Shown one piece after another: positions 8,822-18,247 of a stretch of 64,000 bases of DNA. The notes beneath the pieces were generated by a model. That model did no database searches. It was not told the DNA's origin and was given only the letters and a program-made list of their open reading frames with translations. The DNA comes from Marinomonas fungiae (GTDB lineage: Bacteria > Pseudomonadota > Gammaproteobacteria > Pseudomonadales > Marinomonadaceae), in contig NZ_LIQF01000007.1 of assembly GCF_001418205.1 (NCBI RefSeq), positions 94,826 through 158,825 on the forward strand. The letters run 5' to 3'. Every line of letters starts with the position of its first letter. Positions within the stretch are counted from its first letter, which is position 1. The translations under genes and the position numbers were made by a program.

Positions 8822-9724
8822 CTACTCAAATACATCCAAGTCATTCGCCAAGACCACCTTGCCATCATAGTGAGCTTGGACTTGCTCTGCGGTTGATTCA
8901 ACAGGCTCAGCATAAAACAGTAAATGCGTCAGTACCAGTAAACCTGGTTGCACGGCATTGGCGACTTTTGCCAGTTCTGTCGCTGGAGTATGAGCATGCG
9001 AATGATAGTTTTGCCACGCTGGCGAGACCTTTTTCAAGGCTTCGTCATTGATCACTTCGTGAACCAAGATGTCGACTCCTTTAGCCATTTCGATCAGCTT
9101 ATCGCTATAGCCCGTGTCGCCTGAAATCACGATGGTTTTATCCGGCGTAGTAATTTTGTAGCCAAAGGCTGGTTCAATATCGCCGTGGGGCACATCAAAG
9201 GCTTCGATGGTGACATCGCCATCTTTAAATACCCAACCACCGTGTTCGTACTCAGTGACCCGAGTTTTATACATTTCAGGGTTCTTTATTGGCGTTAATC
9301 CCTTTAGGCGCAAATCTAAATCTACTTGTAACATCTCGTAATAACCATCGGTCATGGCTTGAATTCCCTTTGGTCCGTAGACCGAGATTTGATTGTCGCG
9401 GCGCCACCAAAGGGTCGAGGCGAGCTCTGCGTAATCTAAAATATGGTCACTGTGTAGGTGAGTAATAAAGAGGTTTTCGATCTTGGTGGGGTGTAATTGC
9501 GGGAAACCATTGGCCGCCGCTTGAATGGTGCGATGTACCGCCCCTGGTCCAATATCAAATAAATACGCTTTGTCGTTATAGACCACCGCCGTTGCTGAGC
9601 CAACACGCTCAGGGTTGGTCACAGGTGTTCCTGTGCCTAGGGTAATGACTTGGGTTTTTGCCAACACAGGCAAGGCTACCAAACCAAGGGATAAAAGGGT
9701 GCATTGAGAGAATTGCTTGATCAT
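8822..9724 (-). CDS. Exported metallo-beta-lactamase-fold hydrolase (RNase Z/arylsulfatase-like)
   Basis: Residues 1-22 from the ATG at 9724 form a good Sec signal (MIKQFSQCTLLSLGLVALP ending at LAK), so this start is preferred to an in-frame ATG at 9775; the mature enzyme is probably periplasmic. The 300-residue protein has a metallo-beta-lactamase fold: LGTGTPVTNPERVGSA, the metal motif THLHSDHILD, SGDTGYS, a conserved VHEVIN, and HSHAHTP/LTHLLFY for the remaining His ligands. Similar sequences are annotated as ribonuclease Z-like or arylsulfatase-like hydrolases. Export argues against tRNA processing. Co-transcribed with an IclR regulator; substrate unknown. Confidence 0.85.
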   Translation of the reverse strand: MIKQFSQCTLLSLGLVALPVLAKTQVITLGTGTPVTNPERVGSATAVVYNDKAYLFDIGPGAVHRTIQAAANGFPQLHPTKIENLFITHLHSDHILDYAELASTLWWRRDNQISVYGPKGIQAMTDGYYEMLQVDLDLRLKGLTPIKNPEMYKTRVTEYEHGGWVFKDGDVTIEAFDVPHGDIEPAFGYKITTPDKTIVISGDTGYSDKLIEMAKGVDILVHEVINDEALKKVSPAWQNYHSHAHTPATELAKVANAVQPGLLVLTHLLFYAEPVESTAEQVQAHYDGKVVLANDLDVFE

Positions 9725-9846
9725 AACCTGAGTCCACTCTGTTATTTTTATTGGAAGACATCTGAGTATGGCCATACACAGTGCAGTCGCTGAACTGCCT
9801 GTTTATCATTGCGATCAAGTTGAAAAAGGTAAATGGGAAAGTGCGT

Positions 9847-9869
9847 AGCGTTCCACTGAGTGGAACGCT
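9847..9869. promoter_or_regulatory. Perfect 23-bp palindrome, candidate IclR operator
   Basis: Arms AGCGTTCCACT and AGTGGAACGCT around a single central G. It lies about 120 bases upstream of the metallo-hydrolase/IclR pair and just beyond the stop of the radical SAM gene. There is no T-run, which argues against a terminator. Operator role is inferred from position. Confidence 0.5.
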
Positions 9870-9887
9870 TGTCGAGGTGAAGAAGGA

Positions 9888-11816
9888 TTAGCTGCTGGCT
9901 ATCAAATTGCTAAACGCTTTGCTGATGAGATCTTTTTTCACTGTGGTACGTGCTACAGATTGATCAAACCAAAAACTCATGGGCTGATCAAAGCCAATGC
10001 CATGCATGTAGTTGTACAGGGCTTTGCGTAGGCCATTACCAAGCATGTCATGGTCGGTGCCGGTTGGATCAAAGAAATCGACGTCGTTCTCAGCAAAGAG
10101 TGTTTCTGGGCGCTCAGCTAGAGTGATGCCGTATTCTTCTGGGTTGATGCCAATTGGACTGTGGATGGTCGCCGCGAAGCGGTGCCAGTAAGCGGATTGG
10201 AAACAGCCCTGAGACATCATCTGACGCACCATTTCCAGAGCATCGACGGTTTCTTGCTCGGTTTGAGTTGGGAAACCGTACATCAAGTACGCGTGTACTA
10301 GTATGCCTGCATCACTAAAGCCTTTGGTGACGCGCGCCACTTGCTCGACGCTGACGCCTTTTTTCATCAACTTCAGAAGACGATCTGAAGCCACTTCCAG
10401 ACCACCACTGACGGCGATACAACCTGAGTCTGCCAGCAGTTGGCATTTCTCAGGGGTGAAGGTTTTCTCAAAGCGAATATTGCCCCACCAGCTAATGACA
10501 ACGCCTCGTTCGATCAAGCGTTCAGCCAAGGCAAACAACGCTTTCGGTGGCGCGGCTTCGTCAACAAAGTGGAAGCCCGTCTGCCCGGTTTCTTCGATCA
10601 ATTGCTCGATACGATCCACCAAGATATCTGCGCCAGCGTAGTCGTAACGTTCGATGTAATCCAAGCTCACGTCACAGAAGCTGCATTTCTTCCAGTAACA
10701 GCCGTGGGCAATGGTGAGCTTATTCCAGCGGCCATCGCTCCAAATACGGTGCATCGGGTTAAGCATTTCACACAAAGATAAATACTCGGTCAGCGGTAAA
10801 CCATCGTACACCGGTGCGCCGACTTCCGTTTGCGGAATATCGTGCAGAGCTTTGTTGTCATTGAAATAAACAAACGGTTCGCCATCTTGGTCTTCAGCGA
10901 GGAAGTAAGTTCGAACTAAGTCGTCTACTTCACACTTGCCGTCAAAGTAGTCCAGCAAGGTCATAAACGGGCGCTCGCCATCGTCGACACAGATAAAATC
11001 CACGAACTCAAATACGCGCGTGTCTTTCAGCGCGCGCAGCTCGGTATTCACAAAGCCGCCGCCCATCACCACTGGAATGTCCGGATTAATTTCTTTGCAG
11101 GTCTGGGCAATGCGCAACGCGCCGAGCATATTGCCAGGGAAAGGCACTGTCAGCGCGACCACGCTAGGTTGGGTTTCCTCAAGGTAGGCCTCGACCAACT
11201 GCTCAAGGATTTCTGAGCTAAAGCTCGATTCCCCCATCAAGGTATCGTACAAATCGTCAAACGTTGGATTGGCGGCGGCCAAACGCTCGCCGTAGCGGCT
11301 GACTTCAAAGTAAGGGTCAACGCCTTGAGTAATCACTGACGATAAGTCATTGATAAACAAAGTTGCTAAGTACTTGGCCTTGTCCTGTACACCCAAGTTG
11401 CCAAAGGCACTTTTGAGCACATCGCCAGAGACTGCTTCCATCTGCTCGATCACATCAAAGGCTGGGCCTTCGGGTAAAAAACGGCGGGAGTTAATGCGCA
11501 TGGCAAGGCTCGAATCCTTGCCCTGTAAAAAACGGATCACTGGCTCAACACACAAACGATAGCGATCAAATTCCGCGAGGAAAGTGTAAATCGCATCTGG
11601 CAATTCATCGTCATCAAAGGCTTCAAAGTTCTCTTCCACATGCTGGCGCATAATGTCTAAGCCTTGTGTTGTCATCATCTCCAGAAACAACTCAATGGCA
11701 GGATCCCGCTGCTCAGCTTTGTAGCCTCTGGAGCGTAAAAAACCGGTTAAATACGCGGTCGCAGGATACGGTGTATTTAACTGAGTCATAGGGGGCGTCA
11801 TTAAAAGAACGGTCAT
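9888..11816 (-). CDS. B12-binding domain radical SAM protein
   Basis: A 642-residue cytosolic enzyme. The N-terminal half contains a cobalamin-binding-like Rossmann region (VALTVPFPGNMLGALRIAQ, DIPVVMGGGFVNTEL, FICVDDGERPF), and the second half a radical SAM barrel. The iron-sulfur cysteines appear as C373, C378 and C381 (GCYWKKCSFCD), that is CX4CX2C, not the usual CX3CX2C. Downstream features include SGGLEVASDRLLKLMKKGVS and YLMYGFPTQTEQE, typical of the superfamily. B12 radical SAM enzymes commonly methylate unactivated carbons or rearrange cofactors; the substrate here is not identifiable and no biosynthetic neighbours are present. Starts at ATG 11816 with MTVLLMTPP, the typical beginning for such proteins. 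Confidence 0.85.
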   Translation of the reverse strand: MTVLLMTPPMTQLNTPYPATAYLTGFLRSRGYKAEQRDPAIELFLEMMTTQGLDIMRQHVEENFEAFDDDELPDAIYTFLAEFDRYRLCVEPVIRFLQGKDSSLAMRINSRRFLPEGPAFDVIEQMEAVSGDVLKSAFGNLGVQDKAKYLATLFINDLSSVITQGVDPYFEVSRYGERLAAANPTFDDLYDTLMGESSFSSEILEQLVEAYLEETQPSVVALTVPFPGNMLGALRIAQTCKEINPDIPVVMGGGFVNTELRALKDTRVFEFVDFICVDDGERPFMTLLDYFDGKCEVDDLVRTYFLAEDQDGEPFVYFNDNKALHDIPQTEVGAPVYDGLPLTEYLSLCEMLNPMHRIWSDGRWNKLTIAHGCYWKKCSFCDVSLDYIERYDYAGADILVDRIEQLIEETGQTGFHFVDEAAPPKALFALAERLIERGVVISWWGNIRFEKTFTPEKCQLLADSGCIAVSGGLEVASDRLLKLMKKGVSVEQVARVTKGFSDAGILVHAYLMYGFPTQTEQETVDALEMVRQMMSQGCFQSAYWHRFAATIHSPIGINPEEYGITLAERPETLFAENDVDFFDPTGTDHDMLGNGLRKALYNYMHGIGFDQPMSFWFDQSVARTTVKKDLISKAFSNLIASS

Positions 11817-12056
11817 TGCTTACCTTTGTGCGCAAAGTCGTGGAAAGATCGCTAGTTTAACATCAAATCTAGAATTCTGACTGTGTGCTTTTGAGGTGTT
11901 TTTAGGCCATGAAAAAGTATCTAAAGATAGAGTTCTATAAGTCACAGTAATGTGTCAGACTGCGATTTTGTTGGGTCGGCCACTGATGCAATAGAACTGA
12001 ACTAGTGTAGATGCATGGGTAGGCCTTTTTAGGCAGCTTGAGAAAGGAAGTAAGCT

Positions 12057-13667
12057 ATGAGTCGGTTTTCGATGGGAACTAAATTTACGATGATCGCCTC
12101 CATCATCTTTGTATTTCTAGTCGCTTTAATGGTCATAAAGTCTAAAAGTACAGATTTAGCAGACAGTTTTAACCGTTTTTACAATGAGAATCACAAAGTC
12201 TCGGTCAGTCTAGAGCATTTAAAAGAAGCTCAGGTGGACATCGTCTTAAATGTGCGGGGGTTGCAAATTGGGTATTTGCTGTCATTGGATAAGCAAATAC
12301 CACCTTACCTGAAAACCATAGATGAAGCATACCGCAACACGCCTGTATTGCTGCAAAACCTAAAAACGGGGTTCTCAGGTGATGCCCAAGCATTGAAAAA
12401 CGTAGAAAGCTTGGTCGCAGATTTTCAAACTAAAACCAAAGCGTTTGTGTCTGCGATGCAAAATGCGCCAGACCATAAAGCTCCCTTTCCTGTGTTTTCT
12501 GCATTCATGGGCTCTTATACCGCACTGATTGATGCCTTGGACGCTTTCTCTGACCTTAATAGCTCGGCGGTTATTGTCGCTAAGCAGAACTCAGATAGCT
12601 TAATTTCAGAAATCGAAATCAGCTTTTGGGGTGCGGTTGCGTTAGCCTTGTTCGTCTCTCTTGCTCTAAGTTACGCCATATCGAGCAGCATTGTGCGACG
12701 TATACAAGTTGTGAGTACGGCGGCTCAAGAAATGGCCAAAGGACATTTAAATAGACCTGTTGAAGTGGTCGGGGAGGATGAAATCGCTGATTTAGGCCGT
12801 GCCATCAACGTCTCTAGAGAACATTTTCGATCGGTCATCACTAATGTTTTAAATGCGGTAGATGGCGTCAACAAGAGTAGCTTAGGGGTGCTGCAAGCCA
12901 ACCAAGAGGCAGCTAAGCGTTCGGTTGATATTATGGAGCACACCGAATTGGTTGTCGTAGCATTAGAACAGATGTCGGCCAGCAGTCGTAGCATTTCTGA
13001 AAATACTCAAGATTCTTCAAGCGCGGCTAACGGCATCCGAACGGTGGCCCAGAGTAGCTTAGCTGTGGCGCATAATACTTTGTCCGAAACGGATAACTTA
13101 GTCAGCACATTAAATGAAACCAATGTGGCGGTCACAGAGCTACGCAGCGAGACCAACAACATTGAGACTATTTTGGGTGTCATCCGTGGCATTTCTGAGC
13201 AAACTAATTTACTTGCGTTAAACGCCGCTATTGAAGCCGCACGAGCCGGTGAAACAGGCCGTGGGTTTGCGGTGGTAGCGGATGAAGTACGTGCACTTGC
13301 CCAGCGTTCGCAAGATAGCGTCAACGAAATTGAAGCGTTACTAACGAAGCTGAATCAAGCGAGTCAACGCGCCGTAAGTCAGATGGGGAGTAGCTTAGGG
13401 TTAGTGGAAAGTTCTCGCAAGCATGTGTCTGAAGCAAGCGATTTAACGCAAGACATCTTAGAGCGTATCGAGCGTATTTCAGAACAAGCTAGCCAAATTG
13501 CGTCTTCTGCCACGGAACAGATTGCCGTAACCGATGATATTAATATGAAAATGCACTCGGTTCGGGATTTAACTCAGCGTAATGCGGAAGAAGCAAAGAA
13601 CTCGGGCCAAAGTGTTATGAACAGCAGCGAAGATGTTAAGAAACAATTAGAGTTCTTTAAGATCTAG
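12057..13667 (+). CDS. Methyl-accepting chemotaxis protein (transmembrane)
   Basis: A 536-residue chemoreceptor: membrane helix 1 at about 9-28, a helical periplasmic sensing region (about 29-185), membrane helix 2 (about 188-210), a HAMP linker ([18 protein letters not shown]) and the cytoplasmic signalling hairpin with the highly conserved tip ([35 protein letters not shown]). It would form trimers of dimers and regulate CheA. No CheR-docking pentapeptide is visible at the C-terminus (ends QLEFFKI). The ATG at 12057 follows AAAGGAAG. Ligand unknown; a four-helix sensing domain is inferred from the helical pattern. Confidence 0.95.
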   Translation: MSRFSMGTKFTMIASIIFVFLVALMVIKSKSTDLADSFNRFYNENHKVSVSLEHLKEAQVDIVLNVRGLQIGYLLSLDKQIPPYLKTIDEAYRNTPVLLQNLKTGFSGDAQALKNVESLVADFQTKTKAFVSAMQNAPDHKAPFPVFSAFMGSYTALIDALDAFSDLNSSAVIVAKQNSDSLISEIEISFWGAVALALFVSLALSYAISSSIVRRIQVVSTAAQEMAKGHLNRPVEVVGEDEIADLGRAINVSREHFRSVITNVLNAVDGVNKSSLGVLQANQEAAKRSVDIMEHTELVVVALEQMSASSRSISENTQDSSSAANGIRTVAQSSLAVAHNTLSETDNLVSTLNETNVAVTELRSETNNIETILGVIRGISEQTNLLALNAAIEAARAGETGRGFAVVADEVRALAQRSQDSVNEIEALLTKLNQASQRAVSQMGSSLGLVESSRKHVSEASDLTQDILERIERISEQASQIASSATEQIAVTDDINMKMHSVRDLTQRNAEEAKNSGQSVMNSSEDVKKQLEFFKI

Positions 13668-13675
13668 CGTATCGG

Positions 13676-13707
13676 CTTAAAGAGGGCTAGATACAGCCCT
13701 CTTTAAG
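13676..13707. terminator. Bidirectional rho-independent terminator
   Basis: A 13-bp perfect stem (CTTAAAGAGGGCT / AGCCCTCTTTAAG) with a 6-base loop between the convergent chemoreceptor and CNNM/CorC genes. The U-tracts are short, so strength is moderate. Confidence 0.8.
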
Positions 13708-13718
13708 TCACCACGGAG

Positions 13719-14999
13719 TTACACAGTGACACGAGTGACCAGCAGCTGTTCCACTCGCACGCCTTCTAAATCCAATACTTCAAACTTATAACCTTCGTGC
13801 ACAAATGAGTCTGTGCGCTTAGGTAGCCGTTTGAGTTTGTAGATAACAAAGCCCGCAATGGTTTCATATTGGTTACGATCGGGAAACTCTTCGATCGCAA
13901 GGCTACGCATGACATCAATGATGGGGGTTAAGCCTTCGATCAGCCACGAATCCGCATCACGTTGTACGATCTGTTCGGCATCTTGTGGGGTGATCAAATC
14001 GCCCATAAAACTGCCCAGTAAATCTTTCACCGTGACCAAGCCTACGACTGTACCGTATTCGTTCACCACCACCGCAAACGGCTGTGGCGCGACCTTGAAG
14101 GCGTTTAAGGCTTCTGACAGGGTTAAGGTTTCTGGCAAATAAAATAAGTCTTTATCCACTTGTTCGGGGGGGATACAGGCTTTTTCGCCTTTCAAAACCC
14201 GGCGTAGTATCTCTTTCGATTCGATCACGCCAATAATTTTGTCGAGGTTGCCCTCGCACACTAAAAAGTCATTATGTGGATGCTCGATGATTTTCTGGCT
14301 GATGTCTTCGCTGCTTTCGTGGGCGTCAAAATAAATGATCTGATCCCGCGGCGTCATGGCGCTGCCGATGGTTAAACTGTCCAGTTCAAACACGTTACCG
14401 ATTAATTGATACTCTTGTTTCTGCAAGCTACCGTCTTCTGCGCCAGCGTCCATCATGGCGACGATGTCTTCAGTGGTGACTAATTCTTCCTGTTTGGTAG
14501 GCAAATTTAATAAACGCAGAATGGCGTTAGTAATGCCATTAAACAGAAACACCATTGGCATCAAGACAAAGGTAATCCAGCGCATCGGAGTGACCATTTT
14601 GATGGCCACGGCTTCCGGCATAATGATCGCCAGACGCTTCGGTAAGAGATCTGCGAATAGGATAAACAGCGAGGTCAGCAGCAGGAAGGACAGCATGAAG
14701 CTGACTTGATCGAGCAAAGGTCCTTGGTAAAACATGATTACCATGTCTTTGACGTAAGGGGTTAGCGCTTGCTCACCGACGATACCGCCAAGGATTGAAA
14801 TGGCATTCAGTGCGATTTGAATCATCGCAAAAAAGGCACCGGGATTTTGCTGAAGTGCGAGCACAGATTCGGCTTTTTCGTTGCCGTCCTCCATCATTAC
14901 CCGCAGCTTGATTTTGCGTGCAGCGGCCATACCGATTTCAGACATAGCAAACAACGCACCGAACAGGATGAGTACACCAATCCAAAGAAAATCATTCAT
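13719..14999 (-). CDS. CNNM/HlyC-CorC family transporter (DUF21-CBS-CorC)
   Basis: A 426-residue protein with the standard three-part layout: DUF21 membrane domain (about 1-180; FALFAMSEIGMAAARKIKLR and FADLLPKRLAI), a CBS pair (SAMTPRDQIIYFDAHES, FAVVVNEYGTVVGLVTVKDLLGSFMGD given in part) and a C-terminal transporter-associated domain (SWLIEGLTPIIDVM, YETIAGFVIYKL). Homologues are linked to magnesium or cobalt export, the haemolysin name being historical. The membrane domain lies in the inner membrane and the CBS domains in the cytoplasm. Monocistronic; transported ion not proven. Confidence 0.92.
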   Translation of the reverse strand: MNDFLWIGVLILFGALFAMSEIGMAAARKIKLRVMMEDGNEKAESVLALQQNPGAFFAMIQIALNAISILGGIVGEQALTPYVKDMVIMFYQGPLLDQVSFMLSFLLLTSLFILFADLLPKRLAIIMPEAVAIKMVTPMRWITFVLMPMVFLFNGITNAILRLLNLPTKQEELVTTEDIVAMMDAGAEDGSLQKQEYQLIGNVFELDSLTIGSAMTPRDQIIYFDAHESSEDISQKIIEHPHNDFLVCEGNLDKIIGVIESKEILRRVLKGEKACIPPEQVDKDLFYLPETLTLSEALNAFKVAPQPFAVVVNEYGTVVGLVTVKDLLGSFMGDLITPQDAEQIVQRDADSWLIEGLTPIIDVMRSLAIEEFPDRNQYETIAGFVIYKLKRLPKRTDSFVHEGYKFEVLDLEGVRVEQLLVTRVTV

Positions 15000-15162
15000 T
15001 TTTTAGCTTCCACTTATGATCACACGAAAACGATTAAACGCCGTATTCTGGAGCAGTGATATAAGCCTCGAGCTGGCTTCCATAGACGGTGCTTTCTGTA
15101 TAGAAAACAGGCGCATTATAGAATTAAAACCATCGCGTGCAATGGCTATTTTGTAGCGAAAG

Positions 15163-15840
15163 TTAGTCGAGAATAGGGCGTAAATAGTCAGGGCCCAACT
15201 GACGCATTTGTTGCTCGATCCAATCGACTCTCTGCGATAGATTGTTACTGAGTCGATTGGGATCTCGTTGTCTAGGGTTTGGCAATAAGACCGCTAAACG
15301 TGCGGCTTGGTTTGGTGTTAAATTCCTTGCTGCGCGATTAAAGTAGTGTTGACTAGCGGCTTCGACGCCATAAATGCCTTGACCAAATTCAGCGATGTTT
15401 AAGTACACTTCAAGAATGCGTTTTTTACCCCAAACCACTTCAAGACAAAGTGCTAGGCCCGCTTCTAGGCCCTTACGAAGTAAACTGCGGCTGGGAGATA
15501 AAAATAGGTTTTTAGCGGTTTGTTGTGTGATGGTACTGGCACCGCGTAGTTCTTCGCCATCGCCATAGTCGTGAAGAGCATTGCTGATAGCGGTAAAGTC
15601 CACGCCAAAGTGGTCTGGAAAACGCTGATCTTCTGAGGCAATCATTGCTAAGGGAACATAGCTGGGCAATGTATCAATGCTGACCCATGTCTGTCTGACG
15701 GGGTAAGGGCTTTGCAGCATAAAGGTTGTGGTTGGGGGTGGTACAAAGCGAAACAGTAGCAATACTAAAAGGAACAGCAGTGCCAGCTTCCAGAGCACGG
15801 ACCAAAGCCTACGGGTAATGCTGCGTTTACGTGATGCCAT
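15163..15840 (-). CDS. mtgA: Monofunctional peptidoglycan glycosyltransferase MtgA
   Basis: A 225-residue GT51 enzyme with one N-terminal membrane anchor (about 12-32). The five family motifs are readable: IASEDQRFPDHFGVDF containing the catalytic Glu, GASTITQQTAKNLFL, RKGLEAGLALCLE, KKRILEVYLNIAEFGQGIYG and AARLAVLLPNP. It polymerises lipid II into glycan strands at the outer face of the inner membrane. There is no transpeptidase domain, and the length matches MtgA. The gene is solitary, about 90 bases from the methyltransferase gene on the same strand, so a shared transcript is possible. Confidence 0.96.
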   Translation of the reverse strand: MASRKRSITRRLWSVLWKLALLFLLVLLLFRFVPPPTTTFMLQSPYPVRQTWVSIDTLPSYVPLAMIASEDQRFPDHFGVDFTAISNALHDYGDGEELRGASTITQQTAKNLFLSPSRSLLRKGLEAGLALCLEVVWGKKRILEVYLNIAEFGQGIYGVEAASQHYFNRAARNLTPNQAARLAVLLPNPRQRDPNRLSNNLSQRVDWIEQQMRQLGPDYLRPILD

Positions 15841-15930
15841 GAACTACCTCAAATCTAATAGGGATCCCATCCTAGTCGAGTCATGATAGCAAGTTTCCGT
15901 GATCAAGGCCGCCTTCATCGCACAGATGGA

Positions 15931-16605
15931 TTAGAGCGGTGCTGTGCCTTCTGCCAGTCGACGGTAGCTGAGAATATGACCTTTGAATGGTTTATCTAAA
16001 TAGTCGGTATGAGGCGGTCGGGTCTGGGTACAGCTAAAACCAAAGTTCGCGAGTTGATTACTCAGTTTGTTTTTACGGCCTCGGCCCGGGTCAACCACAA
16101 TTACCTCACAGTTAGGTAAAGCGTGGTCTTGGATAAAGCTTGCCAAGATCTCAATATGATTGTCTTCGTACAGCACATCGCTACCAATGATAATGTCGAA
16201 TAAACCAAGGGTATCGCTATTGTCTGCCCAATCGGCCTGTTGGTAAGGGATAAGTTGGTCGCCGTTCAAGGTGGTATTGCGATCAAGAAAATGGTGTGAC
16301 TCTGGATGATAGTCTGTAGCGGTAATGTCTTTGTGCTGTTTGTTCAACAACAAACTGGACAAGGCCATGCCACAGCCGAGCTCTAGGATGCGTTTGCTGC
16401 CCACATCGTAGTTACACATATGATTCGCTAGCACTAAGCTAGAAGGCCATAATATGCCAAAGATAGGCCATGTCGCGGAGGAAATGCCGAGCTTTTCTGC
16501 TACACCGCCTGGGTCATGGAATTCTTGGTTATCACGCAATGTGCATAAATGAATATCAACTTTGCCAAACTCAACGGTTTGGTAACGTAAGCGTAGGGGC
16601 GTCAT
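15931..16605 (-). CDS. SAM-dependent methyltransferase, lysine-methyltransferase-like (Methyltransf_16 type)
   Basis: A 224-residue class I methyltransferase. The features point to the METTL/Methyltransf_16 group: a preceding ILWPSSLVLANHM segment, motif I RILELGCGMALSSLLL, ATDYHPESHHF for the acidic SAM ribose contact, and the DxLYE-like motif IIGSDVLYEDNH. These enzymes methylate lysine side chains of proteins in many organisms, or small molecules; the target is unknown. Cytoplasmic. It sits upstream of mtgA on the same strand with no evident functional link. Confidence 0.83.
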   Translation of the reverse strand: MTPLRLRYQTVEFGKVDIHLCTLRDNQEFHDPGGVAEKLGISSATWPIFGILWPSSLVLANHMCNYDVGSKRILELGCGMALSSLLLNKQHKDITATDYHPESHHFLDRNTTLNGDQLIPYQQADWADNSDTLGLFDIIIGSDVLYEDNHIEILASFIQDHALPNCEVIVVDPGRGRKNKLSNQLANFGFSCTQTRPPHTDYLDKPFKGHILSYRRLAEGTAPL

Positions 16606-16800
16606 ATCTCACTCAAATAAGTAGGCGCTAGGCCAACTATCCTAGAATAAGTGACGAAACGAGATGGATTTGGGCGGCAGTATAGCACTCGATCAGCATT
16701 GAGTCCGTGATTATCTCGATGGAAACGATATCTTGACGACTCCGATTAATGAATAACACAGGTTAATAATCAAATTCGTTTACCGAGTCAGACTTGCTAT

Positions 16801-16817
16801 GTTGTAGAAAATACAAC
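16801..16817. promoter_or_regulatory. Candidate operator GTTGTA-N5-TACAAC
   Basis: A perfect 6+6 palindrome spaced by GAAAA, 20 bases before the ATG of the SLC13 permease. The TTGT...ACAA form recalls GntR/FadR-type sites, but no GntR gene is adjacent, so the regulator is unknown. Confidence 0.35.
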
Positions 16818-16836
16818 AAGAACAAAGGAAGCCAAT

Positions 16837-18237
16837 ATGCCCGTAAACTCGAATGATGCACCAGCGAATCCTATTTGGCCGGTGTTAGGTGTTGCCTTGG
16901 CGGCAGCGGTAACGGCGGCGTTAGGGGGGCTGTTCTTGCCTTCGCAGCAGGCAGCAACCTTAGGCGTATTAGTGTTCTGTGCGGCCTTGTGGGCGACTTC
17001 ATATGTGCCCGAATTTTGGCCAGCGCTGGCCATGTTTGCACTGGTGACCGTCACACAAATCGCACCGGGTAGTGTGGTGTTGTCGGGCTTTACATCATCG
17101 ACTTTTTGGTTGCTGTTTAGCGGTATGGTGTTTGGTGCCGCCATTCAATTTACGGGGTTAAACCATAAGGCAGCAGGGCTATTGATCCAGATTGTTGGTA
17201 AAAGTTATCGCAGCGTGATTACGCGTACAGCCTTATTTGGCTTGCTCTTGGCATTTCTGATTCCCTCCGGTATCGGCCGAGTCGTGCTGTTAATCCCGAT
17301 TGTGGTCGCAATCACCGAACAGCTGGGCTATCAAGAAGGCTCAACAGGTCGCTACGGCATTTTGCTGGCGGCGGCGTTTGGTACGTTTCTACCTACTTTT
17401 TCGATCTTGCCAGCGAATGCGCCAAACATGCTGTTATCCGGCATCAGTGAAGCACTATATGGCGAAACTTTGTCCTATTGGGATTATTTGGTACTGCATT
17501 TTCCCGTGCTGGGTCTGGTCAAGGCAGGGCTGGTGATCGCCGTCATTCTATGGTTGTTTCCTGCCCAAGACCCAGTGCATCCGGTTAAACCTGCTACGGC
17601 TGAGAAGGTCACTCTCTCTGCTAAGGAAAAGCAATTATTGCTGATATTAGTGCTGTGTTTTGTCGCTTGGCTAACCGATAGCTTGCACCATATTTCCCCC
17701 GGCTGGATCGGCCTGGTGGCGTGCGCGGCATGCTTGTGGCCTAGTGGGGAATTCACCAGCAAACAGTGCTTGAGCAAAGATTTGAATTATGGCCCGCTGT
17801 TTTTTGCAGCAGGGATCATCGGCTTGGGGGCAACCATTGCGTATACCGGCTTAGGCGAATCCATCGTTAAGGCGTTAACCCAAGTGGCGCCGTTTGTTGT
17901 GGGTGAAAACACGCTCAATTTAGCACTCATGACCGGGATCTCCATACTGGTAGGTATGATTGCTAACTTAGCCGGTATTCCGGCCATCATTACGCCTTTG
18001 GCTGGGGATTTAGCCGAGATCACCGGCCTGTCCAGCTATGCCATTGTGATGTCCGAAGTCATGGCGTTTTCCACCGTTTTGCTACCCTATCAGGCTCCAC
18101 CTTTGATCACCGCCATGGCGCTCGGTAAGCTGCCGTTAGCGGTGGTCAGTAAAGTGTGTTTAGTGACGTTTGCTTTGACCATCGTGCTATTGCTGCCTTT
18201 AAACTTCGGCTGGTGGCATCTGGTGGGGATGTTATAA
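16837..18237 (+). CDS. SLC13/DASS family anion permease
   Basis: A 466-residue integral membrane protein with about 11-12 hydrophobic segments arranged as two inverted halves typical of divalent-anion:sodium symporters. Pieces supporting this are FWLLFSGMVFGAAIQFTGL, LIPSGIGRVVLLIPIV (first hairpin region), TFSILPANAPNMLL and, in the second half, MIANLAGIPAIITPLAGDLA with LPYQAPPLI close to the end. Likely substrates are C4-dicarboxylates, sulfate or similar anions, but the SNT motifs are divergent (SILPANAPN), so substrate is open. ATG at 16837 has AAAGGAAG upstream. Convergent with argO, with only 10 bases between stops. Confidence 0.8.
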   Translation: MPVNSNDAPANPIWPVLGVALAAAVTAALGGLFLPSQQAATLGVLVFCAALWATSYVPEFWPALAMFALVTVTQIAPGSVVLSGFTSSTFWLLFSGMVFGAAIQFTGLNHKAAGLLIQIVGKSYRSVITRTALFGLLLAFLIPSGIGRVVLLIPIVVAITEQLGYQEGSTGRYGILLAAAFGTFLPTFSILPANAPNMLLSGISEALYGETLSYWDYLVLHFPVLGLVKAGLVIAVILWLFPAQDPVHPVKPATAEKVTLSAKEKQLLLILVLCFVAWLTDSLHHISPGWIGLVACAACLWPSGEFTSKQCLSKDLNYGPLFFAAGIIGLGATIAYTGLGESIVKALTQVAPFVVGENTLNLALMTGISILVGMIANLAGIPAIITPLAGDLAEITGLSSYAIVMSEVMAFSTVLLPYQAPPLITAMALGKLPLAVVSKVCLVTFALTIVLLLPLNFGWWHLVGML

Positions 18238-18247
18238 CGCCGTCAGC

